Shown piece after piece: positions 59,433 through 64,000 of a stretch of DNA of 64,000 nt. A program made the translations under genes and the position numbers. The DNA comes from Anaerolineales bacterium (GTDB taxonomy: Bacteria > Chloroflexota > Anaerolineae > 4572-78 > J111), in assembly GCA_015075185.1 (NCBI GenBank), contig JABTUW010000002.1:1178001-1242000 (forward strand), given 5' to 3'. Numbering within the stretch: the stretch's first letter is position 1; every line of letters starts with the position of its first letter. The notes under the pieces are model-generated. The model did no database searches and was not told where the DNA came from. It worked only from the letters and a program-made list of their open reading frames with translations.

Positions 59433-60589
59433 CCCTCCATCAATCTTGCCAACACTTCCCGCAGGACCCCAATCGCCCGCAAATATTCATTCAAGTCAAT
59501 GTGCTCCTCAGGAGTATGATCCAAACTGCTGTCGCCGGGGCCATAAGCGACTACCGGCGTATCGGGCCAGTGCGGGGCGACGACGTTCATATCGGCTGTG
59601 CCGGTTTTGACGACGAAGCGCGGCTCGCCGCCGCCGGCGCGGATGGCCCGCAAAAAAGTGCGGACCAGCGGATTCGATTTGTCGCCTTTGTAGGCGGGTT
59701 CGCCCCCGGAAAATTGCAGGTGGGCGCTTGTGCCTGCCGGCAGGGTCTGGACCACTTGGCCTAACTGCTGCTCCAACTCGGCCAGACCCAGGCCGACCGG
59801 CAGCCGGAAACCCAGACTTAGATGGACCACGCCAAACGCGCCTTCATCCCGGCTGGCAATGTGCCGCAGCGAGGGGTCGAGCCGGTTGAAGGGCGTGTCA
59901 GCCTGCCGCTCCTCGTTGACCTGAGCGCAGAACTGCTCTACCTGCCGCCACAGGTCAACCGCCTGCTCTGCCGGCAAACGCCCCTCCCCCGCCGAATGGC
60001 TGAAGGGAACGCGTAAGACCACATCCAGCAGCAGCCGGCCCTTGTAGCCGAGCGTGACTCGATCCCAGTGGCTTGGTTCGCCGATGACGCAGAAGAAGGG
60101 CGGTTGGAGGGTTGGAAGGTTGGAAGGTTGGATAGTGTCTCTCCCTCGCTCCCCTGCTCCCTCGCCCCCCTGCTCTTGTCCCTGGAGTCTTTCACTTAAA
60201 ATTAACCGCGCACCCTTGCTCGTCGCGCCCTCTTCCTCCACCGCCCCGACGACTGTCACTCGCCAACCGGACGGCACATCCACCCCGCTTGCAGCGGCGG
60301 CAAAGGTGCAGAGCGGCCCTTTGGCGTCCACTGTGCCGCGTCCGTAAAGGAGATCGCCTTCGTGGCGAACGGGCACTTCGCCGGGGAAGGTGTCAATGTG
60401 GCCCAGCAGCAAAATTTCTTTTGGCCCGTCGCCTTTAACGCCGACGGCGTTGCCGGCTTCGTCAACGCAGGCAGTCAGGCCATGCTCATTCATCCAGCCG
60501 ACCAGGTAGGCCGAGGCGACGGCTTCCTCTTCCGAGGGAGAGGGGATAGAGACGAGGTTGGTCAGAAGATCAATCGCTTCATCATTCAT
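59426..60589 (-). CDS. lysK: [LysW]-lysine/ornithine hydrolase
   Basis: M20-family metallopeptidase that releases lysine (or ornithine) from the carrier protein LysW at the end of the alpha-aminoadipate pathway. Motifs are LLLGHIDTFPGEVPV (metal His and Asp), YGRGTVDAKGP, AVEEEGATSKGA (Glu-Glu), IGEPSHWDRVTLGYKG and GTADMNVVAPHW. The 387-residue length includes an insertion of about 27 residues (135-162, rich in Gln, Gly, Glu, Pro, Leu) coded by two kinds of tandem repeat. lysJ and lysZ lie just upstream on the same strand. Confidence 0.92.
   Translation of the reverse strand: MNDEAIDLLTNLVSIPSPSEEEAVASAYLVGWMNEHGLTACVDEAGNAVGVKGDGPKEILLLGHIDTFPGEVPVRHEGDLLYGRGTVDAKGPLCTFAAAASGVDVPSGWRVTVVGAVEEEGATSKGARLILSERLQGQEQGGEGAGERGRDTIQPSNLPTLQPPFFCVIGEPSHWDRVTLGYKGRLLLDVVLRVPFSHSAGEGRLPAEQAVDLWRQVEQFCAQVNEERQADTPFNRLDPSLRHIASRDEGAFGVVHLSLGFRLPVGLGLAELEQQLGQVVQTLPAGTSAHLQFSGGEPAYKGDKSNPLVRTFLRAIRAGGGEPRFVVKTGTADMNVVAPHWPDTPVVAYGPGDSSLDHTPEEHIDLNEYLRAIGVLREVLARLMEGG
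60102..60187. repeat. Two tandem repeats inserted in frame in lysK
   Basis: GGTTGGAGGGTTGGAAGG iterations (60102-60132) followed by CTCCCTCGCTCCCC iterations (60141-60187). The pieces of conserved LysK sequence on either side (ARLILSE and CVIGEPS) are normally adjacent or nearly so. Confidence 0.8.
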
Positions 60590-60640
60590 GGCTTACCTGC
60601 GTTGTTTGGTAATAAGCTCTACGCCGCTTTGAGGCGCTGT

Positions 60641-61087
60641 TCAGGCTGTGGCGACTTCTTGTGCCAGGTGTTTCATCTCAGTTATGATTTCCTCAATCTT
60701 GAGCTGGTGAAAAAATTCAGTCAGTTCATCAACATCGTCGTAAAGGAACAGCTTTTGCGAAATCCCTTGCAGTGTTTCCGAAATATCGGAGCCTTTTCGG
60801 GCAATCGTGACAAGCGGGATGTCTTTGGCGTAGGCATAGCCGGCCTCGATACCCAGACCGACCCCTTTTTCCGTCAATTCGATCAGGACGACATCGCTGG
60901 CTTCGATTGCGGCGAAGCTCCTCCGCATTAATTCTGTGGGGGTGAAATGGACCTGCCCCCATTGTTCGACATCACGGGCAATGCAGATGGTCTCAAACCC
61001 TTGCTGCTCCAGTATACTCGAAATTGTCTCAATCTGCTTCCGGTTTTGCTGATTGGGGTGATATTTGATAGCTAGATAAATCTTCAT
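60641..61087 (-). CDS. Nucleoside 2-deoxyribosyltransferase-like protein
   Basis: A 148-residue protein with MKIYLAIKYHP, IEASDVVLIELTEKGVGLGIEAGYAYAKDIPLVTIAR, matching the nucleoside 2-deoxyribosyltransferase superfamily, in which the G-x-E-x-G-Y-A segment holds the catalytic Glu. It lies between lysJ (129-base gap with a palindromic repeat) and lysK (51-base gap) on the same strand. A role in lysine synthesis is not expected; it may be an inserted gene. Confidence 0.75.
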   Translation of the reverse strand: MKIYLAIKYHPNQQNRKQIETISSILEQQGFETICIARDVEQWGQVHFTPTELMRRSFAAIEASDVVLIELTEKGVGLGIEAGYAYAKDIPLVTIARKGSDISETLQGISQKLFLYDDVDELTEFFHQLKIEEIITEMKHLAQEVATA

Positions 61088-61130
61088 AAACTCAGAGGTT
61101 ACGCAGTTGACAAGTGATGACTTGAATATC

Positions 61131-61197
61131 AGCCACGAATTTCACGAATTGGCCCAAAAAAATTGTAGAACTGGTGTAAATCTGTGTAATTCGCGGC
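61131..61197. repeat. CCACGAATTTCACGAATT palindromic repeat
   Basis: GCCACGAATTTCACGAATT on one side and GTAATTCGCGGC on the other, between lysJ and the deoxyribosyltransferase-like gene. Confidence 0.65.
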
Positions 61198-61216
61198 AAA
61201 AAATTTAAACTCAAAA

Positions 61217-62392
61217 CTATTTGAGGACTTCGCCAATCGTGCTGACCACTTTTTCCAAATCCGCCTGTTCGATCACCAGCGGCGGCAGCAGGCGCAGGAC
61301 ATTCAGCCCGGCAGGCAGCGCCCAGACGCCGCGCTCCATCAACTGCTGCAAGACCGGGGTAACTTTGCCTTTCAGTTCGACCCCCACCATCAGCCCCAGG
61401 CCACGCACTTCCCGCACCTGGCTGGAGTGAAGTCCGCGCAATTCACTCAACAGCCACAGCCCTAGGGTTTCGGCCCGTTCCACCAGACGCTCTTCGGCCA
61501 TCACTTCGATCACCGCCCGGCTGGCGGCGCAGACCAGCGGCCCACCCCCAAAGGTGCTGCCGTGCGTGCCGGACTCGAACAACCCCAAGCGCCTGGGCCA
61601 GGCGGTCACACCTAGCGGCAGGCCGCCGCCGATGGATTTGCCGAGTGTTACGATATCGGGTGAAAGTTTGTGGTGCTCGCAGGCCAGCCAGCGCCCGGTC
61701 CGGCCCACGCCAGTCTGGATTTCGTCTACGATCAGCAGCGCTCCCCGTTCGTTACACAGGCGACGCAGCCCCTGGAAATAGTCCGTCTCGCCAGGATAGA
61801 CCCCGCCCTCACCCTGGACAATTTCGACGATAACACTGGCGGTATCGTTGCCAATCGCTGCGGCTGCTGCGTCGAGATTGTTGTAGGGTATATGGGTGAC
61901 GCCGGGCAGCAGCGGCTCAAAGGGGTCGCGGTATTTTTTGTTAGCCGTAACGCTCAGCGCGCCCATGGTCCGCCCGTGAAAGCCGCGGCCGGCGGCCACA
62001 AATCCTTTTCGGCCGGTCCGGAAGCGGGCAAACTTGAGGGCAGCTTCGTTGGCCTCCGCCCCGGAATTGGATGGGTGAATGGCGCAGTCAGCCCAGCCGA
62101 GACTGTTTTGGAAGATGGCCGCCATGTCCGCCAGCCACAGCGCTCGTTGATCATTAAAGGACGACTCCTGTGACGCCACCAGCGTTTCGGCCTGCTTCTG
62201 AATGGCTGCTGTCACCACCGGATGGCAGTGCCCGACATTAGCCCAGCCCTGTGCCGCCGCGCAGTCAATGTACTCTTTGCCCTGGCTGTCCCACAACCGC
62301 GCGCCCTTAGCCCGGACCAGAGCGACCGGCCGGCGGCCCACCGCGCCGGAGTGGTGGATTAATTCCAATTGAGAGATTTGTTCGTAGTTCAT
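61217..62392 (-). CDS. lysJ: [LysW]-aminoadipate semialdehyde/ornithine transaminase
   Basis: Class III PLP aminotransferase of 391 residues acting on LysW-bound semialdehyde in the lysine (and possibly arginine) pathway. Motifs are NSGAEANEAALKFAR, GFHGRTMGALSVTANKKYR, LIVDEIQTGVGRTG and the PLP lysine in TLGKSIGGGLPLG; THGSTFGGGPLVCAA follows. Assignment to LysJ rather than ArgD rests on the neighbours lysZ (4-base overlap) and lysK. Confidence 0.92.
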   Translation of the reverse strand: MNYEQISQLELIHHSGAVGRRPVALVRAKGARLWDSQGKEYIDCAAAQGWANVGHCHPVVTAAIQKQAETLVASQESSFNDQRALWLADMAAIFQNSLGWADCAIHPSNSGAEANEAALKFARFRTGRKGFVAAGRGFHGRTMGALSVTANKKYRDPFEPLLPGVTHIPYNNLDAAAAAIGNDTASVIVEIVQGEGGVYPGETDYFQGLRRLCNERGALLIVDEIQTGVGRTGRWLACEHHKLSPDIVTLGKSIGGGLPLGVTAWPRRLGLFESGTHGSTFGGGPLVCAASRAVIEVMAEERLVERAETLGLWLLSELRGLHSSQVREVRGLGLMVGVELKGKVTPVLQQLMERGVWALPAGLNVLRLLPPLVIEQADLEKVVSTIGEVLK

Positions 62393-63192
62393 CCGCCAAT
62401 CACCGTCCCTTCACCCGCCAGCGCCCGGCGCACCGGCTGCTCGACCCGGCCATCAGCGAAAATCACCCGGCCAATGCCCTGCGCCAGCGCCTCCTGCGCC
62501 CCCATCACTTTTTTCTTCATCCGGTCTTCGGCCACGTCCATGAATTGGTCAATTTTAGCCGCCGGGATGTGGCGGATCAAGCTCGACTCGTCCGGGAATT
62601 TTCCAGCAGCCCCGGCACATTGGAGGATAACCAGCGCCTCGGCCTGGAAGGCAGCGGCAGTAGCGGCGGCGGCCCGGTCGCCGTCCACGTTTATCGCCTC
62701 ACCGTCAAAACTGGCGGCGGGCGGCGTCAGCACGGGCAGCGTTCCCGCATCCAGGAGCGTTTGCAGCAGGCCCGTATTGACCTTTTCCACCTTGCCGGTG
62801 TAATCATCCCGGATGACCAGCCGGCGGCCGTCCTGGATGACCTTGATCGCGTCTTTGCGCGGCCCCTCCCAGATGCGGCCGTCCAGCCCGCTCAGGCCCA
62901 CCGCATTGACCCCGCGCCGTTGCAGCTTCTCGACCAGCCCCTTGTTCATCTGGCCGCAGTAAACCATCTCAAAAATTTCCAGCGTCCGCCGGTCGGTGCG
63001 GCGGGAGGTAAAACCGCTGACCGAGGTGACAAACTGCGGCGGGTGGCCCAACTGCTCGGCGACTTTGTTGGTCAGCGCCGAGCCGCCATGCACAATAATA
63101 AGCGGCTGTCCTTCTTTGACCAGAGCAGCAATGTCGTCGGCAATGAAATCGTAGTTGATCCCCTTACTACCGCCAATTTTTAGAATGATCAT
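62389..63192 (-). CDS. lysZ: [LysW]-aminoadipate/glutamate kinase
   Basis: Amino-acid kinase of 267 residues that phosphorylates LysW-bound alpha-aminoadipate. Seen are MIILKIGGSKGIN (phosphate loop), IIVHGGSALTNKVAEQLGHPPQFVTSVSGFTSRRTDRRTLEIFEMVYCGQMNK (in parts) and INVDGDRAAAATAAA. The MVYCGQMNK region is typical of LysZ rather than ArgB. It is the first gene of the lysZ-lysJ unit; lysW, lysX and lysY are not in the window. Confidence 0.92.
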   Translation of the reverse strand: MIILKIGGSKGINYDFIADDIAALVKEGQPLIIVHGGSALTNKVAEQLGHPPQFVTSVSGFTSRRTDRRTLEIFEMVYCGQMNKGLVEKLQRRGVNAVGLSGLDGRIWEGPRKDAIKVIQDGRRLVIRDDYTGKVEKVNTGLLQTLLDAGTLPVLTPPAASFDGEAINVDGDRAAAATAAAFQAEALVILQCAGAAGKFPDESSLIRHIPAAKIDQFMDVAEDRMKKKVMGAQEALAQGIGRVIFADGRVEQPVRRALAGEGTVIGG

Positions 63193-63201
63193 AGATACCT
63201 C

Positions 63202-63405
63202 TTATGATTTACGATTTCTTTGTTTGAGACGAAGCGTTTTGATAGAGGAGACAGTCATTGCGATGATTTCATCAGCTTCGGTCATAAGCTCTTTGAGACG
63301 AACTTAGGGAATAATTTCCGCTTCAACTAAGAGTTCCAGCCAGTATAGAGTTTCGTCTGCTTCTTCCTCGACCACCTTGAGTTTATTGATAATATATGGT
63401 AAATC
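63202..63405 (-). pseudogene. Decayed four-helix-bundle (S23-family) gene fragment
   Basis: On the minus strand the frame reads DLPYIINKLKVVEEEADETLYWLELLVEAEIIP, an in-frame TAA near 63307, then VRLKELMTEADEIIAMTVSSIKTLR (both given only as landmarks). This is the C-terminal half of a four-helix-bundle protein (ADETLYWLELL and EIIAMTVSSIKT are family signatures). The 5' half is missing and replaced by an ATTTACG-type repeat; another ATTTACG repeat lies at the 3' end (63203-63222). Confidence 0.65.
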
Positions 63406-63420
63406 CAAAATCGTAAATGC

Positions 63421-64000
63421 TCAAGGTCGGCTATTCCGCTCCCAAAACACGCCGCCGGCATAGCCCTGAATAGACGGGTCGGCTTTGGCCATTTCCAGCC
63501 GCTTTTCGGCCAGGCAGCAGTAGGGTTCGTCAATTTCAATGCCGACATACCGCCGGACCAATTTTTTGGCGACAACAGAAGTTGTACCCGAACCCAGAAA
63601 CGGGTCAAGTATAACCTCGCCGGGATGGGAACTGGCCAGGATAATTTTGGCTAATAATTTTTCTGGCTTCTGGGTGGGGTGGTCGGTATTTTCCGGCATG
63701 GACCAGAAGGGCACGGTCAAATCGGTCCACAGGTTGGAAGGGTGGGTCAGGCGGAAGCGCCCTGTGTCGGTTTCCTCCCAATCTTTGGGAGCGCCAGCCT
63801 CCGTGTAAGGAGCGATGACCTGCCGCCGCAGTTTGACCGCTTCGACGTTGAAGGTGTACTGGTTGGATACCGTACAGAACCAGATGTCTTCGGCAGCGTT
63901 TTTCCAATTGGTCTGTGCCCCGCGCCCTTTTTCCCGCTCCCAGGTAATACGGTTGCGCACGATAAAATATTTTTGGGCTGCACGATGAATCGCCGCCGAG
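63421..64000 (-). CDS. Site-specific DNA methyltransferase, N4/N6 type (5' end outside window)
   Basis: C-terminal about 193 residues of a DNA-methyltransferase of the N-4 cytosine/N-6 adenine class (beta-like order). Seen are RNRITWEREKGRGA and WKNAAEDIWF, DHPTQKPEKLLAKIILASSHPGEVILDPFLGSGTT (in parts; SAM-binding motif I) and RRYVGIEIDEPYC. The catalytic (D/N/S)PPY motif would lie upstream, beyond the window. The frame is open through 63999; an internal GTG at 63960 is unlikely to be the start because conserved sequence (HRAAQKYFIVRN) precedes it. No restriction gene is seen on this side. Confidence 0.88.
   Translation of the reverse strand, partial: SAAIHRAAQKYFIVRNRITWEREKGRGAQTNWKNAAEDIWFCTVSNQYTFNVEAVKLRRQVIAPYTEAGAPKDWEETDTGRFRLTHPSNLWTDLTVPFWSMPENTDHPTQKPEKLLAKIILASSHPGEVILDPFLGSGTTSVVAKKLVRRYVGIEIDEPYCCLAEKRLEMAKADPSIQGYAGGVFWERNSRP

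Noticed and set aside
63327..63608. Minus-strand 93-codon ORF
   Set aside because: Overlaps the DNA methyltransferase end and the decayed four-helix-bundle fragment in another frame; no motif.

Overview
The window reads as a chromosomal segment of a GC-rich bacterium of the phylum Chloroflexota, probably an Anaerolineae-type lineage. This is inferred from gene content, not from a database search: LysW-type lysine/arginine genes (lysZ, lysJ, lysK), a short Q-loop cytochrome bd oxidase, several one-component Ser/Thr kinases with FHA partners, a separate DUF2344 protein, DUF5996, and a very heavy load of short palindromic and tandem repeats. No phage, plasmid origin, rRNA operon or CRISPR array was seen.

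Layout. 1-5.3 kb: the 3' end of rpoC, rpsU with a terminator, then cydA-cydB-cydD behind a promoter overlapped by a CRP-like palindrome. 5.5-14.2 kb (minus strand): a tightly coupled operon of two receptor kinases, three FHA proteins, a SEDS glycosyltransferase and a class B PBP, resembling the actinobacterial pkn/fha/rodA/pbpA locus but without a visible phosphatase. 14.4-25 kb: cyclase-like protein, SCP2 protein, tRNA-Val(GAC), glyA, HAD hydrolase, a third receptor kinase with a predicted beta-propeller sensor, and a minus-strand operon of cydC with DUF58 and DUF4129 proteins. The cydC half-transporter is thus about 18 kb from cydD.

25-36.7 kb is accessory in character: two SRPBCC proteins, a toxin-first RelE/Phd-type module, a gene with a HEPN-like RxxxxH motif split by a complete IS4-family element (removing the IS and one 5-bp duplication restores a 365-residue frame), related 3'-end repeats that carry the stop codons of two adjacent transcription units, a metallophosphoesterase, a thioesterase, a hydrolase, a MazEF-like pair and a frameshifted pentapeptide-repeat gene. 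34.2-46 kb holds four paralogous B12-type radical SAM proteins, a macro-domain protein, a four-helix-bundle ORF between palindromic repeats, a GNAT-like protein, an uncharacterised protein and a GH3-family adenylating enzyme. Together these look like an undescribed biosynthetic locus.

46.0-46.3 kb contains a candidate stand-alone structured RNA with its own promoter, a 13-bp helix closing its ends and a strong terminator. 46.3-58.5 kb is mostly housekeeping (hpt, Nudix, DUF2344, hflX, birA, HIT, HAD phosphatase, ECF sigma with its probable anti-sigma) plus an LPxTG-ending surface protein and a cold-shock/Excalibur membrane protein. 58.6-63.2 kb carries an SDR, lysK, a deoxyribosyltransferase-like protein, lysJ and lysZ. 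The window ends in a decayed four-helix-bundle gene and a partial DNA methyltransferase.

A genome-wide theme is short tandem heptamer-like repeats and palindromic repeats at gene borders. Several lie in frame inside coding sequences (cydD, lysK, GH3, GNAT) or overlap gene ends (hflX start, the 43.3-kb gene stop).
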